Shown: in pieces, positions 7,419-16,097 of the stretch
Layout of the letters: every line of letters begins with the position of its first letter
Position numbering within the stretch: the stretch's first letter is position 1
Assembly (NCBI GenBank): GCA_963817615.1
Contig: CAWFPH010000002.1
Location: forward strand, 1,612,001 to 1,676,000
Length of the DNA: 64,000 bases
Source of the DNA: FEN-1219 sp963817615
GTDB taxonomy: Bacteria; Pseudomonadota; Gammaproteobacteria; Steroidobacterales; Rariloculaceae
Direction of reading: 5' to 3'
The notes under the pieces: generated by a model
What the model saw: only the letters and a program-made list of their open reading frames with translations
Told to the model about the DNA's origin: nothing
Databases searched by the model: none
Made by a program: the position numbers and the translations under genes

Positions 7419-8438
7419 ATGCCGCCGTCGTCGCGCATCGTTTGGATCGCCGGAGCCTTGCTTGGCTTGTCGATGTCGTCCACTGCGGCCGCCCACCACT
7501 CGTTCGCCGCGGTGTTCGAGATGAACAAGGTGACCGAGATCGAAGGCAGAATCACCGCGGTCCGGTGGACCAATCCGCATATCACGTTCGATGTCGTCGC
7601 CGGCGACGGTGAGGCCTGGCAGATCGAAGCGGGTCCCGTGAATCTGCTGTCGCGCATGGGCATCGAGAGAAGCATGCTCGAGATCGGCGCGACGATTCGG
7701 GTGCGCGGCAATCCCGGGCGCCGCGACGCGCACTTGCTGTGGGTCTCGAACATCCTCCTGCCCGACGAGACCGAGCTGCTCGCCGCGCCGGGCGCGCAGC
7801 CGTATTGGGGATCGAAGACCGTTGGCGACGCGACGAAGCTCTTCGAGGCCGGCAACCTGTCGCTACCGAAAGGCGGCGCGCCTTCGTTCTTCCGCATCTG
7901 GACGCCGCTGATCTCGGCGTTTCCGCGGCCGCGCGGCGCAGCGACGTTGACCGACGCGGGCACGCGCGCGCAAGCCCGTTACGAAAGCGGCAAGCAGGTC
8001 GTGGCCGACTGCGAGGTGCCGGGCATGCCGTTCGCGATGATGAGCCCATACCCCATCGAGATCGTCGACGACGGGGCGCGGTTGCGCATTCGCGGCGAGG
8101 CGTACGACCTCACGCGCATCGTGAATCTCGAGCCCCCCGCGCGCGTGCCCGCGCCGTCGCCTCTCGGCACGTCGGTCGGGCGAATCTCGGGCGACGAGCT
8201 CGTGATCGAGACGAGCGGCATCGAATACCACAGCTACGGGGATCTCGGGCCGGCGCAGAGCGACCAGAGTCACGTCGTGGAGCGCTTCAAGCTGTCGCCG
8301 GACGGACTCGAGCTCGATTACGAGATCACGATCACCGATCCCGTGATGCTCGCGAAGCCTTGGGTCTGGGGCGGCTCGTTCATCTATCGCGAGGGCGCCG
8401 AGATCAAGCCCTGGAACTGCGGCGCGGATCGCGCCTGA
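7419..8438 (+). CDS. DUF6152-GVW fusion protein, exported
   Basis: This 339-residue protein joins two modules that are separate genes elsewhere in the window. After a signal peptide ending 'STAAA' comes a DUF6152 domain starting 'HHSFAAVFE', with 'VRWTNPHITF' and 'LLSRMGIERSMLEIGATIRVRG'. From about residue 195 the second half of a GVW domain follows: 'DCEVPGMPF', 'PYPIEIV', 'GTSVGRISGDELVIET', 'SHVVERFKLSPDG', 'TITDPVMLAKPW', 'KPWNCG'. Both conserved GVW Cys are present, but the N-terminal DLSGVW motif is missing. The start is ATG 7419 behind GGAAGGGGGG. The role is unknown; the fusion indicates that DUF6152 and GVW act together. Confidence 0.8.
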   Translation: MPPSSRIVWIAGALLGLSMSSTAAAHHSFAAVFEMNKVTEIEGRITAVRWTNPHITFDVVAGDGEAWQIEAGPVNLLSRMGIERSMLEIGATIRVRGNPGRRDAHLLWVSNILLPDETELLAAPGAQPYWGSKTVGDATKLFEAGNLSLPKGGAPSFFRIWTPLISAFPRPRGAATLTDAGTRAQARYESGKQVVADCEVPGMPFAMMSPYPIEIVDDGARLRIRGEAYDLTRIVNLEPPARVPAPSPLGTSVGRISGDELVIETSGIEYHSYGDLGPAQSDQSHVVERFKLSPDGLELDYEITITDPVMLAKPWVWGGSFIYREGAEIKPWNCGADRA

Positions 8439-8537
8439 CGAGACGTTCATGCGCTTGGCTCGGCCGCAACCGAGCGGTGTCCAAAGCCGGCGACTTGCTC
8501 GAGATCGATACCGGAACCCCGCGTTCGCCACGGAACG

Positions 8538-8786
8538 TCAAGCGCGCCGGAGGACTCCGGCCTTGGGCGCGGACGCAGGCGCCGTGCGCTCATAGCGCAA
8601 CAGCTCGCCGGGTTGGCAGTCGAGATAGTCGCAGATCTTCTCGAGCGTCGCGAAGCGAACGCCCTTGACCTTGCCCTGCTTGAGCAGCGAAAGGTTGGCC
8701 TCCGTGATGCCGACGTATTGAGCGAGCTCCTTCGACTTGACCTTCCGTTCGGCAAGCATGAGATCGAGTTTGACTACGATGGGCAT
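8538..8786 (-). CDS. Small YozG-like XRE transcriptional regulator
   Basis: This 82-residue helix-turn-helix protein shows 'LDLMLAERKVKSKELAQYVGI', 'TEANLSLLKQGKVKGVRFATL' and 'EKICDYLDCQPGELLRYE'. It matches the YozG/Cro-CI type that almost always accompanies a DUF2975 membrane protein, and one lies 14 bp upstream here. It probably regulates its own operon (inference). The start at ATG 8786 was chosen at the family N-terminus 'MPIVVKLDLML'. It is convergent with the DUF6152-GVW fusion gene. Confidence 0.85.
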   Translation of the reverse strand: MPIVVKLDLMLAERKVKSKELAQYVGITEANLSLLKQGKVKGVRFATLEKICDYLDCQPGELLRYERTAPASAPKAGVLRRA

Positions 8787-8800
8787 CGCGGCTGCGCTCC

Positions 8801-9361
8801 CTAGACGAACTGCGAATTCTCTTCGGCGAGCGTCACGGCCTTCGTCATCACGCCGGCAACCTGCCAAACGATACCGGCGAACAGCAGCAGCAACAGATAG
8901 CAGGACTCGCCCCCGAAAGCGGCAAGGCCGGGTCTCGGCTCGGCTGCGTGCACGAGGAGCAGAGTCAATAGCGGTCTCACGAGTGATCCCGTGATTGCCG
9001 CGAAAGCGACTGCGCCCGCGAAGTGTCGAAGGCTGCGGACCACTTCCAATGTGAAATATGCGCCCCGGCGGAAGCTTTCGAAGCAGCGTCGCGCGCGAAG
9101 CAGCGCATACGTAACGCACGCGATCGGCGCGAATCCGAGAACGATCAAGGCAAGGTGCTCGGGCACCGTCAACGCAAATCCGGCCGGTGCTGGGGAGAAA
9201 GCCGGGAGGCGAAGCTCGGCCACGAGCACCGAAGGTTGAAACAGCAGCAAATACAGCGCGAGCGTCGGCAGGCATGCGCCGAGCAACGAGCACAGCGCCG
9301 AGAGCGTAATGCTCAAGCTCCGAGGCGGGGAATTCGCTGCTTCGATGTGCACGTAGCTCAT
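8801..9361 (-). CDS. DUF2975-type membrane protein
   Basis: This 186-residue protein has about four transmembrane segments: residues 21-45, 65-90, about 108-130 and 146-168. The 'RARRCFESFRRGAYFTLEVVRSLRHFA' loop is like the 'G.pFt..n...Lr..g' region of DUF2975. It ends 'TLAEENSQFV', the family's 'A..L..EnelfV' tail, although with a shortened end. I chose the ATG at 9361; a start at 9430 would run into the divergent promoter. The function is unknown; it forms an operon with the XRE regulator. Confidence 0.75.
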   Translation of the reverse strand: MSYVHIEAANSPPRSLSITLSALCSLLGACLPTLALYLLLFQPSVLVAELRLPAFSPAPAGFALTVPEHLALIVLGFAPIACVTYALLRARRCFESFRRGAYFTLEVVRSLRHFAGAVAFAAITGSLVRPLLTLLLVHAAEPRPGLAAFGGESCYLLLLLFAGIVWQVAGVMTKAVTLAEENSQFV

Positions 9362-9389
9362 GGTGATTGCTTCGCTCTGTGCGGAAGGA

Positions 9390-9418
9390 TTGATGTTATC
9401 GTTAAACAGAAATAGAAT
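9390..9418 (+). promoter_or_regulatory. Sigma-70-type promoter for the membrane protein at 9436
   Basis: TTGATG (9390-9395), a 17-base spacer and TAGAAT (9413-9418) lie in an AT-rich patch between two divergent genes. The predicted start site lies only about ten bases before the ATG at 9436, and no clear Shine-Dalgarno is visible, so the mRNA may have a very short leader. Confidence 0.55.
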
Positions 9419-9435
9419 ACCATAAAACAATCATT

Positions 9436-9870
9436 ATGCGGGTGGCCGACGTGGGCGCAGCTCCGGCAGTGAACGTTCGCACCGTTGCGGGAATCGCGAT
9501 CGGCTTCGTCTCTTGGTGGGCGCTGTTCCTGGCATCCACGTTTCTGATCGTGGCCGTGTGGCCTACGAGCGCAGCACTCCGCCAAGTCGTATTCGAAGCC
9601 CGAGACTACAGCTCGTTGCCCACGCTGATGCTGCTCCTATTCTTGGTGATGTATGTCCCGATCGGCCTGATCGCGGGTCGGATCACCGCGGCGATTTGCA
9701 GAACCAGATTCCCTGCGTGGCTTGTCGCTACGCCCATATTTCTCTATGCGATGTTTCAGCACTTGCACGTCTTGTGGAACAACTTGCCGAATTGGTACAA
9801 CTTGGCAGTCGTCTTGATCATCGCCCCGTTCATCGTGCTCGGCGGCAGACTCGAGCGACGGTCCGGCTGA
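9436..9870 (+). CDS. Hypothetical four-helix membrane protein
   Basis: This 144-residue protein has four hydrophobic segments (about residues 16-40, 60-82, 90-112 and 118-137) and little else. I do not recognise a family. It is divergent from the DUF2975/XRE operon and has its own good promoter. A 365-bp gap follows. The coding call rests on the promoter, the ATG, membrane-protein composition and the lack of a better frame. Confidence 0.6.
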   Translation: MRVADVGAAPAVNVRTVAGIAIGFVSWWALFLASTFLIVAVWPTSAALRQVVFEARDYSSLPTLMLLLFLVMYVPIGLIAGRITAAICRTRFPAWLVATPIFLYAMFQHLHVLWNNLPNWYNLAVVLIIAPFIVLGGRLERRSG

Positions 9871-10235
9871 TTCGCGCAGACCCGGCGGCGGTGCTCGGTT
9901 TCCCGCGTGGAGCCCCGCCGCGCGCCATCCCAGCGGGTGTCAGGGCACCCATCGACTCCGTCTTGCCGTTCACCGCGCCGCTGCGGGGCCGGCTGGCTCG
10001 CGGGCCATGGCGTCCAGGGCCTAATCGACCGGCCACGGTTCAGCGCCCGAGGTGCTGGGTCCACCCGCGGCCCCGCGGCGTATGCGGTGGCTGCCGTTAG
10101 GGGAAGCCCCCCAAAAAATAGAGAAACCTAAAGCCTTCCGCCCCCACAAGGCCTTTCCCGGCGGCTCGAGAGCACCGAGAATATCGTGAGCCGAAGACGG
10201 CGCCCGCCGCGGCCGGCCAATCGAGGGAGGGCCTA
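9871..10235 (+). other. Long intergenic region before the DUF1592 operon
   Basis: No convincing gene is visible in these 365 bases. Most of it is GC-rich. A conspicuous low-GC island at about 10110-10160 contains CCAAAAAATAGAG and an imperfect hairpin, AAAGCCTT (10130-10137) with AAGGCCTTT (10148-10156). The hairpin and A-rich stretch may belong to the promoter or leader of the operon starting at 10236. A good ribosome site, GAGGGAGG (10223-10230), ends the region. Confidence 0.4.
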
Positions 10236-12599
10236 GTGACGATCAGACTGCTCGCAGCTGCCGCGTTGGCCGGTGTACTGGCCGGTTGCGGCTACGTCGG
10301 GAACGGCGGCGAGCGCCAAGCGGCGGTCGTTCGCGGGATCTGTCTCGACTGCCACAATACGGCCGAGCAGACCGGCGGCCTCGATCTCGAGCGGCACAAG
10401 CTCGATGCCGTGGCGTCCGATGCCGAGACCTGGGAAAAAGTGATCCTCAAGGTCCGTTCGGGCCTGATGCCGCCGCCGCAGGGTGGCAAGCTCGAGCCCA
10501 AAGCGCGCCGCGATTTCGTGGCCTGGCTCGAGAACGAGATCGACAGCCATGCCCAAACCCACCTCCCGCCGCCGGGCTTGCACCGGCTGAATCGCAACGA
10601 GTACACGAACGCGATCCGCGACCTGCTCGGCCTGCACGTCGACGCAACGACGTTCTTGCCGCCGGACGATTCCAGCAGCGGGTTCGACAACATGGCCGGC
10701 ACGCTCACCACGTCGCCGGCGCTGCTCGAGGCTTATCTCACGGCTGCGGGAAACGTCAGCCGCCTCGCGATCGGCACCGAAACCGCTCCGACGCTGGCGG
10801 CGTTCGACGTGCCGGTCGACACCTCGCAGAACACTCATATAGAAGGGCTGCCGTTCGGCACGCGCGGCGGCATGCTGATCGAGCACGAGTTTCCGGCCGA
10901 CGGGGAGTATTCCTTCACCGTCAAGGGAATGACGGGCTATTTCACGAAGGTGCTCGGCAACGTCAAAGGCGAGAAGCTCGAGGTCACCATCGACGGCGCG
11001 CGCGTCTACCTGTACGACTGGGACAAAGAGATCGGTAACCAGGAAGGCAACGGCGGTAAGACGCCCGCGATTCCGGTCAAGGCCGGCTTGCACAAGGTCG
11101 GCGTCACGTTCATTGCGACCACGGATCTGCCGGACACGGGTCTCAACAAGTCGTTCGTCCGCACGATGAACGCGCCGGGCGCGATCTCCGGCTACACGTT
11201 CTACCCGCACGTCGGCCAGGTTTTCATCGAAGGGCCATACAACGGGCTCCCGGCGACGACCTCGCCGAGCCGGGACAAGATCTTCGAGTGCTACCCCAAG
11301 GAGAGCAGCCAGGAGGACCAGTGCGCGCGGCAGATCATCGGCACGCTCGCGGCCAAGGCGTTTCGCCGGCCCGCTACCCAGAACGACGTCGACGCGATGA
11401 TGACGTTCTTCGTCGCCGGACGTAAAGAAGGCGGCAGCTTCGACTACGGCATCGAGGCGGTCGTGCAGCGCGTGCTCGCCGACCCGGAGTTCATCTACCG
11501 ATCGGAGATCGAGCCGGCCGACGTCGCGCCGGGCGCGCCTTACCGGATCAGCGATCTTGCGCTCGCCTCGCGGCTTTCGTTCTTCCTCTGGAGCAGCATT
11601 CCGGACGAGGAGCTGATTCAGCTCGGCGCGGCGAACAAGCTCCACGAGCCGAAGGTGCTGCGGCAGCAGGTCGAACGGATGATCGCCGACCCGCGCTCCG
11701 AGGCGTTCGTCGAGAATTTCACGGGGCAATGGCTGAACGTCCGCGGCTTGGCGGCGAGCGAGCCGGTCGTCGATCTCTTTCCGAACTTCGACAGCACGCT
11801 GCGCGATGCCTACGCCCGTGAGATCGAGCTCTTCTTCGGCAGCGTCATTCACGAAGACCGCAGCATCCTCGATCTGCTGACGGCCGATTACACGTTCGTC
11901 AACGAACGCCTCGCGAGGCAGTATGGGATCCCCGGCATCTACGGATCGCGGTTCCGCCGCGTGACGCTGGGACCGGAGCTCGACGCGCGGCGCGGACTGC
12001 TCGGCAAGGGGGCGCTGCTGACGGTCACCTCCGACGCTGCGCGCACGTCGCCGGTCAAGCGCGGCAAGTGGTTCCTCGAAACGTTCTTGGGCGTGAGTCC
12101 CCCGTCTCCGCCGCCCGGGGTCGATACGAGTCTGCCCACCAAGGCAGGCGAAGCGCCGAAGACGCTACGCGCACGCATGGAAGCCCATCACACGAATCCG
12201 ACCTGCGCCTCGTGCCATAAGATATTCGAGCCGCTCGGATTCGCGATGGAGAACTTCGATGCGGTCGGCAAGTGGCGCAGCCAAGATGCCGGCAGCCCGA
12301 TCGACGCCACCGGCGTGACGAACGACGGCACGCAATTGGACGGCGTTCGAACCCTGCGAGACCTGGCCGTGCGCAATCACGACCTGTTCGCTCGCGTGGT
12401 GGCCGAAAGGCTGCTGACCTACGCGCTCGGCCGCGGGTTGGACTACGAGGACATGCCGCTCGTCAGGTCGATCACGCGAAGCGCGGCCGAGAACGACTAT
12501 AAATTCTCGGCGCTGCTCATGGCGGTCGTTCAGAGCCAGGCTTTCACGATGAATACGAAAACCATTCCGAACACGACGACGGCTGCGAACAAGGAATAG
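10236..12599 (+). CDS. DUF1592 family exported cytochrome-like protein
   Basis: This 787-residue lipoprotein candidate has lipobox 'LAGC' with Cys18. Domains in order are a PSCyt-like heme site CLDCH (Cys36, Cys39, His40), DUF1587 ('RLNRNEYTNAIRDLLGL', about 109-125), DUF1595 (about 350-415), DUF1592 ('LASRLSFFLWSSIPDEEL', about 440), DUF1588 ('RRGLLGKGALLTVTSD', about 588, with a second heme motif CASCH at Cys657-His661) and DUF1585 at the C-terminus. This set is best known from Planctomycetes and Acidobacteria, and its function is not established. GTG is the start, behind GAGGGAGG. It is followed after 4 bp by its usual partner DUF1552. Confidence 0.9.
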   Translation: MTIRLLAAAALAGVLAGCGYVGNGGERQAAVVRGICLDCHNTAEQTGGLDLERHKLDAVASDAETWEKVILKVRSGLMPPPQGGKLEPKARRDFVAWLENEIDSHAQTHLPPPGLHRLNRNEYTNAIRDLLGLHVDATTFLPPDDSSSGFDNMAGTLTTSPALLEAYLTAAGNVSRLAIGTETAPTLAAFDVPVDTSQNTHIEGLPFGTRGGMLIEHEFPADGEYSFTVKGMTGYFTKVLGNVKGEKLEVTIDGARVYLYDWDKEIGNQEGNGGKTPAIPVKAGLHKVGVTFIATTDLPDTGLNKSFVRTMNAPGAISGYTFYPHVGQVFIEGPYNGLPATTSPSRDKIFECYPKESSQEDQCARQIIGTLAAKAFRRPATQNDVDAMMTFFVAGRKEGGSFDYGIEAVVQRVLADPEFIYRSEIEPADVAPGAPYRISDLALASRLSFFLWSSIPDEELIQLGAANKLHEPKVLRQQVERMIADPRSEAFVENFTGQWLNVRGLAASEPVVDLFPNFDSTLRDAYAREIELFFGSVIHEDRSILDLLTADYTFVNERLARQYGIPGIYGSRFRRVTLGPELDARRGLLGKGALLTVTSDAARTSPVKRGKWFLETFLGVSPPSPPPGVDTSLPTKAGEAPKTLRARMEAHHTNPTCASCHKIFEPLGFAMENFDAVGKWRSQDAGSPIDATGVTNDGTQLDGVRTLRDLAVRNHDLFARVVAERLLTYALGRGLDYEDMPLVRSITRSAAENDYKFSALLMAVVQSQAFTMNTKTIPNTTTAANKE

Positions 12600-12603
12600 G
12601 CCT

Positions 12604-13953
12604 ATGTTCATTTCCAAGAAGCACCTTTCTCGACGCACGCTGCTGAAGGGCGCAGGCGCAACGCTCGCACTGCCTTTGCTCGACGCGATGTTTCCGGCAA
12701 GGACGGCGTACGCACAGACGGCTGCGGCGCCGCCGCGTCGATTCTTCGGCGGTTTCGTTCCGCACGGCGCGGCGCCGGGCTACTGGGTGCCCGAGAAGGA
12801 AGGCGTGCTGGCGCCGGAGCTGCCGTTCATCTGGAAGCCGCTCGAACCGTTCCGGGAGAGCCTCACGATCCTCACGGGTCTGCACTCGAGGTCGTCCGAG
12901 CCGCCGCCCGGTGTGACCGGCGCCGACCACTGGGTCGCCGCGGCGTTCCTCTGCGCGGAGAAGCCGAAAAAGACCGCAGGCGCCGACGTGCGCGCCGGCC
13001 ACACGATCGACCAGATCATCGCCGAGCAGATCGGCCGGGAAACGTTGCTGCCCTCGGTGGAGATATCCGTCGAGGATCCGGGCTCCGGCGCGAGCAACTG
13101 CGGCGAGGGCTACAGCTGCGTTTACACGAACACGATCTCCTGGTCGTCGCCGACGACGCCGCTGCCGATGGAGTTGAATCCGCAAGTCGTGTTCGAGCGC
13201 ATGTTCGGCAGCGGCAGCACGCCGGAGCAGCGCGCGGAGCGCCGCGAGCGCAACCAGAGCATCCTCGATTCGGTGAACGACAAGATCGCGAGCATGAGGC
13301 TCAAGATCAGCGTTCCCGACCGCTCGCGCCTCGACGCGTTCACCGACAACGTGCGAGAGATCGAGCGCCGCCTCACGATCGCCGCGAAAGCGACGACGTC
13401 GGCGCCCGAGGATATCGCCGTGCCGCCCGGCATTCCGCAGTCCTTCGACGAGCACATCAAGCTGATGTTCGACCTGCTCGCGCTCGGCTACCAGGCGGAC
13501 ATCACGCGTGTGGGCACGATGCTCTTCGCGCGGGACCTGACCGGCCGCGTCTATCCCCAGAGCGCATCGCCGACGCTCGGCTTCCACGGCGGCTCGCACC
13601 ACGGCGAGGACCCGAAGCGAATCAACGATCTCTCGAAGATCAACCAGTATCACGTGAAGATGCTCGCGTACTTCGCCGACAAGCTCGCGAGCACCGAGGA
13701 TGGCGACGGCACGCTGCTCGACCATTCGCTGCTGCTCTACGGCAGCAACATGGGGAATTCGAACCAGCACGTGCATTACGACGTGCCGCACGTGATCGTC
13801 GGCAAGAACCACGGGTTGATGAAAGGCAACCGCCACATCGCGTATCCCACCAAGACCGTGCCGACGGGCAACCTGCTGCTTTCGCTGCTCGACCAGTTCG
13901 ACATCCATCGCGACAGCTTCGGCGACAGCACGGGAAGGTTGGAGAACGTCTAG
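12604..13953 (+). CDS. DUF1552 family Tat-exported protein
   Basis: This 449-residue protein has a clear twin-arginine signal ('LSRRTLLKGAGATLALPLL'). It carries the DUF1552 body with 'RFFGGFVPHGAAPGYWVP', 'LTILTGLHSRSS' and 'GADHWVAAAF' near the N-terminus. 'TLGFHGGSHHGEDPKRINDLSKINQYH' and 'LLLYGSNMGNSNQHVHYDVPHVIVG' come near the C-terminus, and the many His and Asp resemble a sulfatase-like or metal-binding fold. It is the standard neighbour of DUF1592 proteins and very likely acts with that multiheme partner in the periplasm; the substrate is unknown. The next gene begins directly after its stop codon. Confidence 0.9.
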   Translation: MFISKKHLSRRTLLKGAGATLALPLLDAMFPARTAYAQTAAAPPRRFFGGFVPHGAAPGYWVPEKEGVLAPELPFIWKPLEPFRESLTILTGLHSRSSEPPPGVTGADHWVAAAFLCAEKPKKTAGADVRAGHTIDQIIAEQIGRETLLPSVEISVEDPGSGASNCGEGYSCVYTNTISWSSPTTPLPMELNPQVVFERMFGSGSTPEQRAERRERNQSILDSVNDKIASMRLKISVPDRSRLDAFTDNVREIERRLTIAAKATTSAPEDIAVPPGIPQSFDEHIKLMFDLLALGYQADITRVGTMLFARDLTGRVYPQSASPTLGFHGGSHHGEDPKRINDLSKINQYHVKMLAYFADKLASTEDGDGTLLDHSLLLYGSNMGNSNQHVHYDVPHVIVGKNHGLMKGNRHIAYPTKTVPTGNLLLSLLDQFDIHRDSFGDSTGRLENV

Positions 13954-15837
13954 ATGCTGCGCCTGCGGAGCCTCGCGCTCGTTTGGCTGCTCGCGTCCGC
14001 GCATTTCGCGCTCGCGGAGTCGCTCGTGGCGGATGCTGCGATGCGCGGCGACGACGCCGAAGTGCGCCGCTTGCTCGACAGCGGCGCCGACGTGAAGGCC
14101 CCGCAAGCCGACGGCGCCACGGCGCTGCATTGGGCGGCGTATCGCGGCGACGTGGGTCTCGCCTCGGTGCTGCTCGAGGCAGGCGCCGACGCTGCGGCGG
14201 CCGATCGCGAAGGTTCGACTCCGCTCTGGCTCGCTGCAAGCCAGGGCGACGCGAAGATGATCGAGGCGCTGCTGAAGGGCGGCGCGGATGCCAACGAAAT
14301 GCTGCCGCTCGGACGCAGGCCCCTGATGCTTGCGGCCCGCTCCGGCAACGTGGACGCCGTGCGCGCGCTGCTCGAGCGCGGCGCAGACCCGAACGCCAGG
14401 GAAAACGAGCGCGGGACGAACGCGTTGATGCAGGCCGCCGACCAAGGCCATGCCGACGTCATCAAGGTGTTGATCGAGAAGGGCGCCGACGTAGCGGCCC
14501 GGTCTGCCGCGGTGTTTCGCGACGGACGCACGGCGGCACTCGGCAAATCCGGCGATCCGCGGGAGGCGGTGCGCAACCAGCTCATCGCCATCTTGTGCGA
14601 TCAGCCGTCCCCGGACCTCAGCAAGCTCAGGGAGCTGGTCCGTGAAGGCGGCGAAGATGCCGTGCTCGCGAACGCCGCTGGAGCTGCCAGCGCCGACGGC
14701 GCGGCGAACGCCGATGGGGCACCGAGTGCCGATGACGAATCGAGTGCCGGCGCTGCGGCGAAGCGCGGCGCTGTGGGCAGCGCCAAGCCTGCGACCTGCA
14801 ATTTGAAGCGCGACGCGCTCGGCTTCGTTTTCACGAGCGGCCAGCGCAATCGTGCGCCTAAGGAGCCCGATGGCGGCGAGCTCACACCGCTCGTCTACGC
14901 GGCCCGCACCGGCAGCATCGACTCGGCGCGTGTGTTGCTCGAAGCCGGCGCCGACGTGAACCAGACCACGCGCTACGGCTGGACGGCGTTGCTTGCCGCC
15001 ACGCAGAACCGGAACTACAAGCTCGGGAAGTTCCTCATCGAGCACGGCGCCAACGTGAACCTCGCCAACAAGGGCGGTTGGACGCCGCTCTATCTCGCGA
15101 CCGACAACCGCAACCTCGAGGGCGGCGACTATCCGACGCCGACTCCCGACATGGACGACATGGAGTACATCAAGCTCCTGCTCGACGCGGGTGCCGATCC
15201 CAACGCGCGGATGATCGAGAGCACGGAGACCCGCACCGTCTTCACCAATCAATGGCTCAACGAGGAGGGCGCGACGGCCTTCCTCCGGGCCTCGCAGTCC
15301 GGCGACGTCGAGCTCATGAAGCTGCTCCTGGCGCACGGCGCCGATCCGCACATCAACACGAAGCTCGGCGTCACGCCGCTCGCCGTGGCTGCCGGCATCG
15401 GCTGGGTCGAGGGCATCACGAAGGAATGGTCGCCCGAGCAGACGGTCGAGGCCGTCAAGATGCTCCTTGCCTTGGGCATCGATCCCAATGCCCAGGCCGA
15501 CACGGGACGCGTGGCCTTGCATGGCGCGGCACACAAGGGCGCCACCGAAGTCGTGCGAATTCTCGTCGCCGCCGGAGCCCGGATGGACATCCGCGATTTC
15601 GGCAATACCGACAATCGCGGCAGCCCCGAGCTCGCCGCGCATACCTGGCTGCCGATCGATTACGCCGATGGTCTCGTTCGCGTCGGCGTTCAGTCCGCCA
15701 TTCCGCATCCCGAAACGGCGAAGGTGCTCCGCGACCTGATGAAAGAAGCGGGGCTCCAGCCGCCTCCCGAGGGGCGCACCTTGGAGACGATCTGCATCGT
15801 CGAGGTCTGCTCTCCGGACTACGATCCGACCAAGTAG
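13954..15837 (+). CDS. Exported ankyrin-repeat protein
   Basis: This 627-residue protein has a signal peptide ('LALVWLLASAHFALA') and many ankyrin repeats, for example 'DGATALHWAAYRGDVGLASVLLEAGAD', split here across residues 50-77. An Ala/Asp/Gly-rich linker at about 235-270 separates two repeat blocks of five or more units each. It starts immediately after the DUF1552 stop, so it is the third gene of that operon. Ankyrin proteins at this position accompany DUF1592/DUF1552 pairs in other bacteria as far as I recall. It is probably a periplasmic scaffold or binding protein, with no catalytic motif seen. Confidence 0.85.
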   Translation: MLRLRSLALVWLLASAHFALAESLVADAAMRGDDAEVRRLLDSGADVKAPQADGATALHWAAYRGDVGLASVLLEAGADAAAADREGSTPLWLAASQGDAKMIEALLKGGADANEMLPLGRRPLMLAARSGNVDAVRALLERGADPNARENERGTNALMQAADQGHADVIKVLIEKGADVAARSAAVFRDGRTAALGKSGDPREAVRNQLIAILCDQPSPDLSKLRELVREGGEDAVLANAAGAASADGAANADGAPSADDESSAGAAAKRGAVGSAKPATCNLKRDALGFVFTSGQRNRAPKEPDGGELTPLVYAARTGSIDSARVLLEAGADVNQTTRYGWTALLAATQNRNYKLGKFLIEHGANVNLANKGGWTPLYLATDNRNLEGGDYPTPTPDMDDMEYIKLLLDAGADPNARMIESTETRTVFTNQWLNEEGATAFLRASQSGDVELMKLLLAHGADPHINTKLGVTPLAVAAGIGWVEGITKEWSPEQTVEAVKMLLALGIDPNAQADTGRVALHGAAHKGATEVVRILVAAGARMDIRDFGNTDNRGSPELAAHTWLPIDYADGLVRVGVQSAIPHPETAKVLRDLMKEAGLQPPPEGRTLETICIVEVCSPDYDPTK

Positions 15838-16097
15838 GCGCGGAACGATCCAACTCGGGCGGTCTCGTGCGCGGCGGCGCCAGCCCCAAACGGGTCGGTC
15901 GTCACTATCGCTGTCTCGACTCCGCGGTCCCCGTCGCGAGCTTCGCGCCCGCGTGCGTCAGCGCGAAGCGCGGCCGCATCCACCAAGACGAGTATCTACG
16001 TGCCGCTGCGTCGTGCCGGAACGCCGGGCGCTGCAGCTCGGTGTTCGACGAAGCGCGAGCGAGTACGATGGCATTGATTCAAGGGGGGAGCCTACGC

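Noticed and set aside
8538..9293. A 251-codon minus-strand frame running through the DUF2975 gene
   Set aside because: Only the last 82 codons (from ATG 8786) show the XRE family; the rest lies over the DUF2975 gene in another frame.
10100..10165. A possible riboswitch (AAAGCC element near a structured A-rich region, superficially like GEMM)
   Set aside because: The conserved GEMM core and P1 stem are not present, and the hairpin is imperfect.
12544..15708. A 1054-codon open frame on the minus strand opposite the DUF1592, DUF1552 and ankyrin genes
   Set aside because: It is rich in Arg, His, Ala and Gly, has no recognisable domain, and is explained by the GC-biased third positions of the real genes on the other strand.
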